Source: Actinotalea alkalitolerans (GTDB taxonomy: Bacteria > Actinomycetota > Actinomycetes > Actinomycetales > Cellulomonadaceae). Taken from it: 64,000 bases of DNA. The notes under the pieces are model-generated. The model did not search any database, was not told the DNA's origin, and saw only the letters and a program-made list of their open reading frames with translations. This document shows, piece after piece, positions 19,260-27,018 of this stretch (position 1 is its first letter; each line of letters starts with the position of its first letter). A program made the translations under genes and the position numbers. The DNA is taken from positions 29,028 to 93,027 of the forward strand of contig NZ_JAMBPP010000015.1 in assembly GCF_023369855.1 (NCBI RefSeq), in the 5' to 3' direction.

Positions 19260-19484
19260 GGTCACCTCTCGGGTGGGCACGGGTTGCGCAGGTGCGGCGG
19301 GACGGGTGGGCGCGGCGTCCGGGTCCGAGCAGCTCGACGGGCCGTCGCCATGCGTGCCCGGCGCGGCCCCGCGGGGCCGATGGCGTCGCCTGCGCCAAGC
19401 CGTCCCATCCTACGGCAGCCGTCCGCGCCCCTGCCCTCGGCGGCCCCGGTCGGCCACCGAGAGGCTGGCGAAGGGCCCGTCTGT

Positions 19485-19500
19485 GTTACAGGTAGGTAAC
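19485..19500. promoter_or_regulatory. Operator-like palindrome GTTAC-N6-GTAAC
   Basis: GTTACAGGTAGGTAAC is a 16-base dyad with 5-base perfect arms and a 6-base centre, in the only A+T-rich part of the ahcY-proV interval. The geometry suits a dimeric helix-turn-helix regulator. The regulator is unknown. Confidence 0.45.
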
Positions 19501-19536
19501 GATTCAGGATTTGGTAAAGGCGCAGGTCAGACCTCA

Positions 19537-19601
19537 TCGGACGAGTGCTCGACACGGCTCTGACCCCCCCGATCCACCCGTACCTCGCTTTACTCGTCCG
19601 A
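19537..19601. repeat. 10-bp perfect inverted repeat upstream of proV
   Basis: TCGGACGAGT at 19537-19546 is repeated inverted as ACTCGTCCGA at 19592-19601, separated by 45 bases. It could form an RNA stem in either leader or be a pair of half-sites for a looping repressor. Ten matching bases in GC-rich DNA may occur by chance, so this is tentative. Confidence 0.45.
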
Positions 19602-19887
19602 CGATTGGGGACAGGGTGGGGGACGTCCGGTCAGTGCATCGACCGGGTTGACCGGTGCTCACGCGCCGTCGGTGCGCCCCTCCCCCGTGGGCTGCACGAG
19701 CCGTCGGACCCCGATCGGCACGGCCGCGTGACGCAGGCGCCGGTCGGTGACGGCGCCCTGCGTCAGCAGGCCACGACCGTCCTCCACAGATCGACCGGCG
19801 CCGACCTGGCGCCCGTACCGCAGGACCAGCGACCACCGCTCCGCCGACCGCCGACCTGCGCCGCCCGACCATCGAGACGAGGAACGA

Positions 19888-21135
19888 GTGCCAGCACTTC
19901 GCGCCGAGGGCGTGTACAAGGTCTTCGGACGACGACCCGGTGAGGCGGTACGCCGGCTGCAGGCCGGAGCGAGCGTCGAGGACGTCAAGCCCCACGGGAC
20001 CGCCGCCGTGATCGACGCGAGCTTCGAGGTGGCCGACGGCGAGACCTTCGTCGTGATGGGCCTGTCCGGCTCCGGCAAGTCCACCCTGATCAGGATGCTC
20101 AACGGTCTGTGGCGACCCACCTCGGGGCGGGTGATGATCGGCGACACCGACATCTCGGGGATCTCCGGCCGGGAGCTGCGCGCGCTGCGCCAGCAACGGG
20201 TGAGCATGGTCTTCCAGCACTTCGCCCTGCTCCCCCACCGCTCGGTGCTCGACAACGCCGCCTACCCGCTGGCCCTGCAGGACGTCGACCGCACCGAGCG
20301 GCGCCGGCGGGCGGGCGAGGCCCTCGAGATGGTCGGGCTCGCCGGCTGGGAGGATCACCTGCCCTCGCAGCTCTCGGGTGGGATGCGCCAGCGTGTCGGT
20401 CTGGCTCGGGCGCTCGCCGCCGGGACCGACATCCTGCTGATGGACGAGGCCTTCTCCGCGCTGGACCCGCTGATCCGTCGGGAGATGCAGGAACAGCTCC
20501 TCGAGCTCCAGCAGACCCTTGGCAAGACCATCGTCTTCATCACGCACGACCTCAACGAGGCCATGCACCTGGGCGACCGCATCGCAGTCATGCGGGAGGG
20601 CCGGATCGTGCAGATCGGCACCTCCGAGCAGATCCTGTCCGACCCTGCGACCGACTACGTGGCCCAGTTCGTGGCCGACGTCGACAAGACCCGGGTGCTG
20701 ACCGCCGCCTCGGTGATGGTGCGGCCCGCCGCCGTCGTCACCACCGGCGCCGGGCCACGGGTCGCCCTGCGCGAGATGCGCGAGGCCCAGGCCTCGGCGG
20801 CCTACCTCGTGGACCGCGACCGGACGCTGCGCGGCGTGCTGCGGGACGACGACGTCGTCCAGGCCCTGCGCGACGGCTCGGACTCGCTGGTCGACCTGAC
20901 CCGTGACGAGGTGACGGCGGTCTCGACCGAGACCCTGCTGATGGATGTCTTCGCGCCGTCCGCCGAGACCCCGCTGCCCGTCCCGGTGGTCGACGACCGC
21001 GGCCGGCTGGTCGGGGTGATCCCCCGCGTGACCCTGCTCGAGGCGATGTCCCGGAACCTCGCCGACCCCACGACCGTCAGCGCGGACGCCGACCCCGCAG
21101 CCCTCGACGGCACCACGACGGAGGTCTCGGCATGA
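19888..21135 (+). CDS. proV: Glycine betaine/proline ABC transporter ATP-binding protein with CBS domains
   Basis: ProV/OpuAA energises uptake of compatible solutes. The 415-residue protein has Walker [10 protein letters not shown] (58-66), Q-loop [15 protein letters not shown], signature [15 protein letters not shown] and Walker [13 protein letters not shown]. After the ATPase come two CBS motifs (about residues 275-395; [12 protein letters not shown] and [20 protein letters not shown]), which in OpuA sense ionic strength or bind c-di-AMP. The GTG at 19888 is preceded by GAGGAA. It overlaps proW by four bases (ATGA). The N-terminal [11 protein letters not shown] is typical of ProV. Confidence 0.96.
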   Translation: MPALRAEGVYKVFGRRPGEAVRRLQAGASVEDVKPHGTAAVIDASFEVADGETFVVMGLSGSGKSTLIRMLNGLWRPTSGRVMIGDTDISGISGRELRALRQQRVSMVFQHFALLPHRSVLDNAAYPLALQDVDRTERRRRAGEALEMVGLAGWEDHLPSQLSGGMRQRVGLARALAAGTDILLMDEAFSALDPLIRREMQEQLLELQQTLGKTIVFITHDLNEAMHLGDRIAVMREGRIVQIGTSEQILSDPATDYVAQFVADVDKTRVLTAASVMVRPAAVVTTGAGPRVALREMREAQASAAYLVDRDRTLRGVLRDDDVVQALRDGSDSLVDLTRDEVTAVSTETLLMDVFAPSAETPLPVPVVDDRGRLVGVIPRVTLLEAMSRNLADPTTVSADADPAALDGTTTEVSA

Positions 21136-22025
21136 GCGTCACGAGCATCACCTCGGTCCTGACCGACCCGGGCTTCCGGCTGCCCCTCGGGGACTGGGTC
21201 GACGCCGGGGTGGACGGCCTGATCGCCACCTTCGGCGGACTCTTCGACCTGATCCGTACCGTCCTGATCGGAGGGTTCGAGGCGGTCGAGACCGTCCTGA
21301 TCACCCCTCCCATGTGGATCGTCGCCCTCGTCCTGGCCGGCCTCGCCTACCTCGCCAAGGGGTGGCGGCTGGCCCTGGGGGCGCTGATCGGGTTCCTCGT
21401 GGTCCAGGGGGTCGACCAGTGGGGCAACGCCATGGCGAGCCTGGCCCTGGTGCTCGTCGCGAGCGCCATCGCCCTGGCGATCGGGATCCCGATGGGGATC
21501 TGGGCCGCGAGCAGCGACCGGGTCTCGGCGGCCGTCCGACCGGTGCTCGACTTCATGCAGACGATGCCCGCCTTCGTCTACCTGATCCCCGTGGTCATCA
21601 TCTTCTCGGTCGGCCCCGTGCCCGGGCTGGTCGCCACGATCGTCTTCGCCCTCGCGCCCGGTGTGCGGTTCACCGAGCTCGGTATCCGACAGGTCGACCA
21701 GGAGGTGGTCGAGGCGGGTCACGCCTTCGGCTCCACACCTCGACGCATCCTGCGGCAGATCCAGCTCCCCCTCGCCCTGCCGACCATCATGGCCGGCGTC
21801 AACCAGGTGATCATGCTGTCCCTGTCGATGGTCGTGATCTCGGGCCTGGTCGGGGCTGCGGGACTCGGGCGGGACGTCGTGTCCGCCCTCTCCCGCGTGA
21901 ACGTCTCGCTGGGCTTCGAGGCGGGGCTGGCCGTGGTGATCCTGGCGATGTACCTGGACCGCATCACCTCGGCTCTCGCCGACCGCTCACCCGTCGCGAA
22001 GGCCCTCCGCACCACCTCTGCCTGA
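21132..22025 (+). CDS. proW: Glycine betaine/proline ABC transporter permease
   Basis: A 297-residue inner-membrane permease with about six to seven helices. The stretch [20 protein letters not shown] and the EAA-loop region [20 protein letters not shown] are hallmarks of ProW/OpuAB permeases. It forms the transmembrane channel with ProV and receives substrate from ProX. Its start overlaps the proV stop, so translation is coupled. Confidence 0.96.
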   Translation: MSVTSITSVLTDPGFRLPLGDWVDAGVDGLIATFGGLFDLIRTVLIGGFEAVETVLITPPMWIVALVLAGLAYLAKGWRLALGALIGFLVVQGVDQWGNAMASLALVLVASAIALAIGIPMGIWAASSDRVSAAVRPVLDFMQTMPAFVYLIPVVIIFSVGPVPGLVATIVFALAPGVRFTELGIRQVDQEVVEAGHAFGSTPRRILRQIQLPLALPTIMAGVNQVIMLSLSMVVISGLVGAAGLGRDVVSALSRVNVSLGFEAGLAVVILAMYLDRITSALADRSPVAKALRTTSA

Positions 22026-22035
22026 CCACCCACCC

Positions 22036-22076
22036 CCGGCCTGCCCTGGCCGGCCACCCCCGGCGGCACCCCGCCG
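22036..22076 (+). promoter_or_regulatory. Two tandem hairpins between proW and proX
   Basis: CCGGCC/GGCCGG (22036-22053, 6-base loop) and CGGCGG/CCGCCG (22061-22076, 4-base loop) are adjacent perfect 6-bp stems, followed by an AAAGGAAG ribosome-binding site. Such intercistronic hairpins can stabilise the downstream message so that the binding protein is made in excess. Confidence 0.45.
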
Positions 22077-22091
22077 CCATGAAAGGAAGCA

Positions 22092-23021
22092 ATGACTCAT
22101 CGCACCCGCCGTACCACGGCCGCCGTGGCCACCGGCCTGGCCCTGAGCCTGGGCCTCGCCGCCTGCGCCGGATCGACCGACGAGCCCGCGCAGGCCCCCG
22201 AAGAGACCGCCACGGGCGACCAGCAGGACGTCACCATCGCGATCCACAACGGCTGGGACGAGGGCATCGCCGTCTCCTACCTGTGGCAGAACCTGCTCGA
22301 GCAGGAGGGCTACACCGTGGAGATGGAGATGGCCGATCCCGGGCCGATCTACACGAGCATCGCGAGCGGCCAGTTCGACGTGAACTTCGACATGTGGCTG
22401 CCGATCACCCACGAGGACTACCTCGAGCAGTTCGGCGACGACATGGAGCAGCTCGGCTCCTGGTACGACGACGCCCGGCTGACCATCGCGGTCAACGAGG
22501 ACTCCCCGATCACCTCGCTGGACGAGCTGGCCGAGGCCGCTGACGACTTCGACGGTCGCCTGGTGGGCATCGAGTCCGGCGCCGGCCTGACCCGCATCAC
22601 CAAGGACGAGGTCATCCCGACCTACGGCCTGGAGGGCATCGACTTCATCGAGTCCTCGACCCCGGCGATGCTCGCCGAGCTGACCGGCGCGGTCGCGGCC
22701 GAGCGCAACATCGCGGTGACCCTGTGGCGTCCGCACTGGGCCTACGAGGCCTTCCCGATCCGTGACCTCGAGGACCCCGAGGGTGCCCTGGGTGACGCGG
22801 AGCGCATCGAGATGGTCGGACGCACCGGCTTCACCGCCGACTTCCCGCAGTTCGCCGCCTGGCTGGCCGAGTTCACGCTGACCGACGAGCAGCTGTTCTC
22901 CCTCGAGAACATCATGTTCAACGAGAACGGTGGCACGCAGAACGAGGTCTCCGTCTCGCAGTGGCTCGACGAGAACCCGACCTTCTTCGACGACATCAAG
23001 GATGCCGCAGGCGAGGTCTGA
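22092..23021 (+). CDS. proX: Glycine betaine/proline substrate-binding lipoprotein
   Basis: The 309-residue product has a lipoprotein signal with lipobox LAAC (lipidated C25) and an OpuAC-type type II binding domain. Aromatic residues for a quaternary-amine cage are visible in NGWDEGIAVSYLWQ, FDMWLPITHEDY and TLWRPHWAYEAFPIRDL. It captures glycine betaine or a related osmolyte outside the membrane and delivers it to ProW. Strong AAAGGAAG ribosome-binding site. The operon ends in a long hairpin. The exact substrate (betaine, proline or ectoine) cannot be decided here. Confidence 0.96.
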   Translation: MTHRTRRTTAAVATGLALSLGLAACAGSTDEPAQAPEETATGDQQDVTIAIHNGWDEGIAVSYLWQNLLEQEGYTVEMEMADPGPIYTSIASGQFDVNFDMWLPITHEDYLEQFGDDMEQLGSWYDDARLTIAVNEDSPITSLDELAEAADDFDGRLVGIESGAGLTRITKDEVIPTYGLEGIDFIESSTPAMLAELTGAVAAERNIAVTLWRPHWAYEAFPIRDLEDPEGALGDAERIEMVGRTGFTADFPQFAAWLAEFTLTDEQLFSLENIMFNENGGTQNEVSVSQWLDENPTFFDDIKDAAGEV

Positions 23022-23062
23022 AAGACCCCGTCCCGGTCGCTGCCACCGCGTGGTGGCAGCGC

Positions 23063-23109
23063 AGCACGACGCAGGGCCCCGTCCACCGGACGGGGCCCTG
23101 CGTCGTGCT
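23063..23109. terminator. 22-bp perfect bidirectional terminator hairpin
   Basis: The left arm at 23063-23084 and right arm at 23088-23109 are perfectly complementary over 22 bp with a 3-base ACC loop. It lies between convergent proX (+) and the Trm112-like gene (-), four bases from the latter's stop. A second short stem, GCTGCCACC/GGTGGCAGC, precedes it at about 23039-23060. No U-tract is needed on either strand for a stem this strong. Confidence 0.9.
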
Positions 23110-23112
23110 GTC

Positions 23113-23340
23113 TCAGACCGTGCCGGACGCGGGGTAGGCCTCGTCCACGAGCAGCACCGGGATGCCGTCACGTACCGGGTACGCCAGCGCGCAGGTCTCG
23201 CCGGTGCAGGTCAGCTCAGGCATGCCGTCGGGCCGGGTCCCGTCGAGCAGCTCACCACCGCAGGCCGGGCACCGCAGGATCTCGCGGACCCACGGCTCGA
23301 TCGCCGCGGGGCCGCTGGGCTGCCCGGGGTCCGCGCTCAT
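23113..23340 (-). CDS. Trm112-family zinc-finger protein
   Basis: A 75-residue protein with the Trm112/YcaR pattern: LRCPACGGELLDG, a second Cys pair in CTGETCALAYPVRDGIPVLL, and the typical ending DEAYPAS. Eukaryotic Trm112 activates methyltransferases; bacterial homologues are small and often lie beside manA/manB in Actinobacteria. Its ATG overlaps the manB stop by four bases. Confidence 0.92.
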   Translation of the reverse strand: MSADPGQPSGPAAIEPWVREILRCPACGGELLDGTRPDGMPELTCTGETCALAYPVRDGIPVLLVDEAYPASGTV

Positions 23341-24824
23341 CCCTGCCCCGCACGCACGAGCGCCAGGACGTCGTCGCGCACCTTGACCATGATGTCCTCG
23401 TCGGCTGCCTCGACGTTCAGGCGCAGCAGCGGCTCGGTGTTGGAGGCACGCAGGTTGAACCACCAGCGCGGGTGGTCCTCCCAGTGCGAGACCGTCAGGC
23501 CGTCGAGCTCGTCGACCTCGACGGGCCCGGCGCCCTGCTGCGTCACGTAGGCCTCGACGACCCTGGCGCGGGCCGCCGCGACGTCCTCGACGCGGGAGTT
23601 GACCTCTCCGCTGGCGACGTACGGCTCGTAGGCCTCGGACAGGTCGGACAGGGCGACGGGTGAGCCGTCAGCGCTCCGGGCCTGCCCGAGCGCCGCGAGC
23701 ACGTGCATCGCCGCGAGCATGCCCGTGTCCGCGAAGTAGAAGTCCCGGAAGTAGTAGTGCGCACTGTGCTCACCACCGAAGACCGCGTCGCTGGCCGCCA
23801 TCTGCTCCTTGATGAAGGAGTGGCCCACCCGCGTGCGCACGGTGCGCGCGCCGGCCGCCTGCAGCAGGTCCGGGACGACACGCGAGGTGATGAGGTTGTG
23901 GATGACCGTCGGGGTGCGCCCTGCCGCCCGCTCGCGGGCCACCTCGCGCAGCCCGACCAGCGCGGTGATCGCCGAGGGGCTGACCGGCTCACCGCGCTCG
24001 TCGATGACGAAGCACCGGTCCGCGTCGCCGTCGAAGGCCAGGCCCAGGTCGGCCCCGTGCTGCACGACGGCCGCCTGGAGGTCACGCAGGTTCTCGGGCT
24101 CCAGCGGGTTCGCCTCGTGGTTGGGGAAGGTGCCGTCGAGCTCGAAGTACAGCGGCACGATGTCCAGCGGCAGCTCGGGCAGGCCTGCTCCGGTGCCCAG
24201 CACGGCAGGGACGGTCAGGCCACCCATGCCGTTGCCCGCGTCGATGACGACCTTGAGCGGGCGGATACCGCCCAGGTCGACCAGGGACCTCAGGAACGAG
24301 GCGTACTCGGCGAGCATCTCGCGGTCGCTGACCTCACCACGACGCTCCGCGTCCGGGGGCACGCCGTCGGCGAGGTAGCGCTCGGCGAGGTCGCGGATCG
24401 CGGTGAGCCCCGAGTCCTGGCCGACCGGCCTGGCGCCCGCGTGGCACATCTTGATCCCGTTGTACTCGGCGGGGTTGTGGCTCGCGGTGAACATCGCACC
24501 GGGCAGCCCGAGCGACCCGGAGGCGTGGTAGAGCCCGTCGGTCGAGCACAGCCCGATCAGCACGACGTCGACCCCGCGCGCCCGTGCCCCCTCGGCGAAG
24601 GCGGCGACCAGGGCGGGACCCGAGTCGCGCATGTCCTGCCCGATCACCGCGCGGGGCGGCGTGGTCCCGGAGGGCTGCGCCGCCGGCAGGACGACCACGT
24701 CGGCGAAGGCGGCGCCGATCGCGCGGGCGACCTCCGGGCTGAACAGGTCGGGGACGACACCGCGGACGTCGTAGGCCTTGATGAGGGCACGGAGATCGGG
24801 TGCGGGAGGAGTCGTGGAGGTCAC
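23337..24824 (-). CDS. manB: Phosphomannomutase/phosphoglucomutase
   Basis: The enzyme interconverts hexose 6- and 1-phosphates and supplies mannose-1-phosphate for GDP-mannose. The 495-residue protein has the active-site serine loop TASHNP (S115), the metal-binding loop DGDADR (265-270), the sugar-recognition loop GGEHSAHYYF and the C-terminal phosphate-binding loop RASNTEPLLRLNVEA. All four phosphohexomutase domains are present at full length. It is transcribed with the Trm112-like gene downstream. Confidence 0.97.
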   Translation of the reverse strand: MTSTTPPAPDLRALIKAYDVRGVVPDLFSPEVARAIGAAFADVVVLPAAQPSGTTPPRAVIGQDMRDSGPALVAAFAEGARARGVDVVLIGLCSTDGLYHASGSLGLPGAMFTASHNPAEYNGIKMCHAGARPVGQDSGLTAIRDLAERYLADGVPPDAERRGEVSDREMLAEYASFLRSLVDLGGIRPLKVVIDAGNGMGGLTVPAVLGTGAGLPELPLDIVPLYFELDGTFPNHEANPLEPENLRDLQAAVVQHGADLGLAFDGDADRCFVIDERGEPVSPSAITALVGLREVARERAAGRTPTVIHNLITSRVVPDLLQAAGARTVRTRVGHSFIKEQMAASDAVFGGEHSAHYYFRDFYFADTGMLAAMHVLAALGQARSADGSPVALSDLSEAYEPYVASGEVNSRVEDVAAARARVVEAYVTQQGAGPVEVDELDGLTVSHWEDHPRWWFNLRASNTEPLLRLNVEAADEDIMVKVRDDVLALVRAGQG

Positions 24825-24863
24825 CCCGGCAGCCTAGACGCCCGGACCGGGTGGTCGTGAGGC

Positions 24864-25154
24864 TCAGCGAGCCTTGCGGGCCGACCGGGCGAGCACCGAC
24901 TCGATCGGCATCGGCTCCCAGGTGCTGTCCGACGCCGGGACGAGCCACTCGCGCCGCTCGCACCGGTGGCACGAGACGAAGGTGACCGCGGTGCCGTCGG
25001 TGAGCACCATCGGGAGCCGGGTCATGTCGGGCGACCTGCAGCTCGAGCACTGCTGGGGCGGTGGGGCCGCAGGGGTTGCCGGCTCAGGCGTCGGCGCGGA
25101 CCTCGGCGACGCACGCTTGCGACCCGACGACGTGGACCCTGGCTCGGCGCCCAC
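24864..25154 (-). CDS. Small zinc-ribbon protein, hypothetical
   Basis: About 96 residues: a basic and Pro/Ala-rich N-terminal half, then two Cys pairs, CSSC and CHRC about 24 residues apart, in CSSCRSPDMTRLP and VSCHRCERREWL. These suggest a zinc ribbon. The GTG at 25154 starts two bases after the DUF3499 stop, so the two are co-translated. I do not recognise a named family. Position between DUF3499 and manB is typical for similar small genes in Micrococcales. Confidence 0.82.
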   Translation of the reverse strand: MGAEPGSTSSGRKRASPRSAPTPEPATPAAPPPQQCSSCRSPDMTRLPMVLTDGTAVTFVSCHRCERREWLVPASDSTWEPMPIESVLARSARKAR

Positions 25155-25156
25155 CG

Positions 25157-25516
25157 TCAGAGCCCTTCGCCCCTCAGGACCCGCAGGTGACCGCGGCGGG
25201 CGACCTCGGCGACCACGGGCTCCGGCACGGGTGCCACCGCTCGCGGGCGGCCCGCCTCGCGCACGGCGTCCGCGAGCGCGAGGAGGTCGTCGGGGGTGGG
25301 GCCCGTGGGCACGAACTCCGGCGTGACCCGCACGACCTCCCAGCCACGCGGCGCGGTCAGCCGCTCGGCGTGCTCGCTGCACAGGTCGTAGGAGTGCGGT
25401 TCGGCGAGGTGGGCCAGCGGGCCGAGCACGGCGGTCGAGTCGGAGTAGACGTAGGTGAGCGTCGCGACGGCAGGCCGCCCGCAGGCGCTGCGTGAACACT
25501 GCCGACCTGATCTCAC
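25157..25516 (-). CDS. DUF3499 family protein
   Basis: This roughly 119-residue protein matches the actinobacterial DUF3499 family: CSRSACGRPAVATLTYVYSD, ADSTAVLGPLA-like SDSTAVLGPLAHLAEPHSYD and LCSEHAERLTAPRGWEVVRV. The Cys/His residues suggest metal binding; function is unknown. M. tuberculosis Rv3258c is, from memory, the orthologue and sits in the same place beside manB. I start at the GTG at 25516; a TAGTGT -10-like box ends 8 bases upstream, so a leaderless message is likely, and the more upstream GTG at 25528 would lie inside that box. Confidence 0.9.
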   Translation of the reverse strand: MRSGRQCSRSACGRPAVATLTYVYSDSTAVLGPLAHLAEPHSYDLCSEHAERLTAPRGWEVVRVTPEFVPTGPTPDDLLALADAVREAGRPRAVAPVPEPVVAEVARRGHLRVLRGEGL

Positions 25517-25568
25517 AACGCCCGACACTACCCGCGCGTGGTCCGGGCGGGCGAGCACCACGCCGCCC

Positions 25569-25574
25569 TAGAGT
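25569..25574 (+). promoter_or_regulatory. -10 box of a leaderless promoter
   Basis: TAGAGT ends exactly six bases before the GTG at 25581, so transcription should begin at or next to the start codon. No Shine-Dalgarno sequence is present. Confidence 0.65.
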
Positions 25575-25580
25575 GGGACC

Positions 25581-26051
25581 GTGAGCTCCTGGCGCGTCCC
25601 CGACCACGCCGTGCAGACCGGTCAACCGGGCGGCCGGGCGCTGGGTGCCCGCCGGCGCGACCGGCGCGGGCGCGGTCTGCGTGGGCCGCTGCTGCCACCA
25701 GCCCTTCCCGCGCACCACACGCGCGCCGAGCGGTTCGACGACCACGTGCTCACGGCCGTCGAACGCCTCGAGCGCCGTTGGGGCCGTGAGCTCGAGGGCA
25801 CCGAGTTCGCGGTCGAGGAGGTCCCTCCCTCGCACCCGGCTCCCTGGGAGCGGGGCGGTGTGCCCCTGGGCAGGTACTTCCCTGCGGACGCCGGGATGCC
25901 CGCGCGGATCGTCGTCTACCGACGGCCGGTCGAGACCCGCGCGGTCGACGAGGCCGACCTCGTCGACCTCATCCGTGACGTGCTCGTCGAGCAGGTGGCG
26001 CACCTGCTGTCCCGCCCTCCCGAGGACATCGACCCCCGCTACCGCGCCTGA
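25581..26051 (+). CDS. Metallopeptidase-family (zincin-like) protein with degenerate active site
   Basis: A 156-residue protein of the actinobacterial zincin-like family found next to DUF3499 (M. tuberculosis Rv3259 type, from memory). Conserved blocks include RTRAERFDDHVLTAVERLERRW and PARIVVYRRPVETRA. Where true metallopeptidases of the family have HExxH, this protein reads VLVEQVAHLL: the first His is replaced by Glu and the Glu by Gln, so hydrolytic activity is unlikely. The message appears leaderless. It is divergent from DUF3499 with a short shared promoter region. Confidence 0.88.
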   Translation: MSSWRVPDHAVQTGQPGGRALGARRRDRRGRGLRGPLLPPALPAHHTRAERFDDHVLTAVERLERRWGRELEGTEFAVEEVPPSHPAPWERGGVPLGRYFPADAGMPARIVVYRRPVETRAVDEADLVDLIRDVLVEQVAHLLSRPPEDIDPRYRA

Positions 26052-26114
26052 CCGCCCCGTGACGGCGAGCGTGCCCTGCTGCCATCGGCGGCACCGCCGT
26101 CATCGCCCCTGACC

Positions 26115-26120
26115 TAGGGT
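26115..26120 (+). promoter_or_regulatory. -10 box of a leaderless promoter
   Basis: TAGGGT ends six bases before the ATG at 26127, matching the spacing seen at other leaderless genes in this window. Confidence 0.6.
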
Positions 26121-26126
26121 TCCTCC

Positions 26127-26987
26127 ATGACCGCTGCCGACCGTCCTGCCGTCCGCGTGGTCTGCGTGACCTACCACCCAGGGCCCGAGCTCGCGGACTT
26201 CGCGCGCTCCCTGCGGGGAGCGACCGACTCCCCCACCCACCTGGTGCTGGTGGACAACGGCTCGGACCGCCGCGTGGTCGACGAGGTCGCGACCACCTAC
26301 GGCGCCCAGGTCCGCGACCCCGGCGGGAACCTCGGTTACGGGCGCGCGGCCAACGTCGGTGCCGCGGAGGGCGACGAACCCTGGCTCGTCATCGCCAACC
26401 CCGACATCGTGTGGCACACCGGCGCGCTCGACCGTCTCCTGGAGGTCGCCACCGCTGACCCCACGGTCGGTGCGGCAGGACCTGCGCTGCTCAACGTCGA
26501 CGGCACCCGCTACCCCTCGGCCCGCGCGCTGCCGTCGCTGACCCAGGGCGTCGGGCACGCCGTGCTGGGTCGGGTGTGGCCGACCAACCCGTGGACGATC
26601 GCCTACCAGCGCCGGCAGGAGGACACCTCCCTCGAGCAGCGGGCCGCGGGGTGGCTGTCCGGGGCGTGCCTGCTGGTGCGTCGCACGGCCTTCGAGCAGG
26701 TCGGCGGCTTCGACGAGGCCTACTTCATGTTCTTCGAGGACCTCGACCTGGGCGAACGGCTGAGCCGTGCCGGGTGGACCAACGTCTACGTGCCGTCCGC
26801 AGTGGTGACCCACGTCGGGGGCACGTCCTGGCGCGAGCGCCCTGCACCCATGATCCGGGCGCACCACGCGAGCGCGTACCTCTACCTCTCCCGACGGTAC
26901 GACGGCTGGTACCTGTGGCCCGTGCGGGCCGCGATCCGGGTCGGACTGGTGGTGCGCCAGACGCTCGAGCTGCGTCGCGCCCGCTGA
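26127..26987 (+). CDS. GT2 glycosyltransferase, WbbL-like rhamnosyltransferase
   Basis: A 286-residue cytosolic GT-A enzyme. Nucleotide and metal motifs are visible: VDNGSDRR, GNLGYGRAANVGAAEG, the DxD-equivalent ANPDI, and the acceptor/catalytic segment GGFDEAYFMFFEDLDLG. This layout matches WbbL, which adds rhamnose from dTDP-rhamnose to decaprenyl-diphospho-GlcNAc in mycobacteria, and the window encodes dTDP-rhamnose enzymes. The exact donor and acceptor are inferred. The gene appears leaderless. It is convergent with the DUF5719 gene. Confidence 0.88.
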   Translation: MTAADRPAVRVVCVTYHPGPELADFARSLRGATDSPTHLVLVDNGSDRRVVDEVATTYGAQVRDPGGNLGYGRAANVGAAEGDEPWLVIANPDIVWHTGALDRLLEVATADPTVGAAGPALLNVDGTRYPSARALPSLTQGVGHAVLGRVWPTNPWTIAYQRRQEDTSLEQRAAGWLSGACLLVRRTAFEQVGGFDEAYFMFFEDLDLGERLSRAGWTNVYVPSAVVTHVGGTSWRERPAPMIRAHHASAYLYLSRRYDGWYLWPVRAAIRVGLVVRQTLELRRAR

Positions 26988-27018
26988 CGCCGCGGGATCC
27001 GACGCCGGCAGCGGGTGC

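Larger units (their letters stand above)
19260..19887. other. 628-base intergenic region between ahcY and proV
   Basis: No gene is supported here. The ahcY-proximal 220 bases are ordinary GC-rich leader. Around 19480-19525 the DNA becomes clearly A+T richer, then come the two inverted repeats listed separately, and finally a GC-rich stretch leading to proV. This is where both promoters must lie. I looked for SAH- and c-di-AMP-riboswitch consensus blocks and did not see a convincing match. Confidence 0.7.

Noticed and set aside
19260..19887. Possible SAH or c-di-AMP riboswitch upstream of ahcY or proV
   Set aside because: Both genes are known riboswitch targets elsewhere, but I could not align the conserved core blocks. 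An Infernal search with the Rfam SAH and ydaO-yuaA models would decide.
25581..26051. Active metallopeptidase
   Set aside because: The HExxH motif is not intact.
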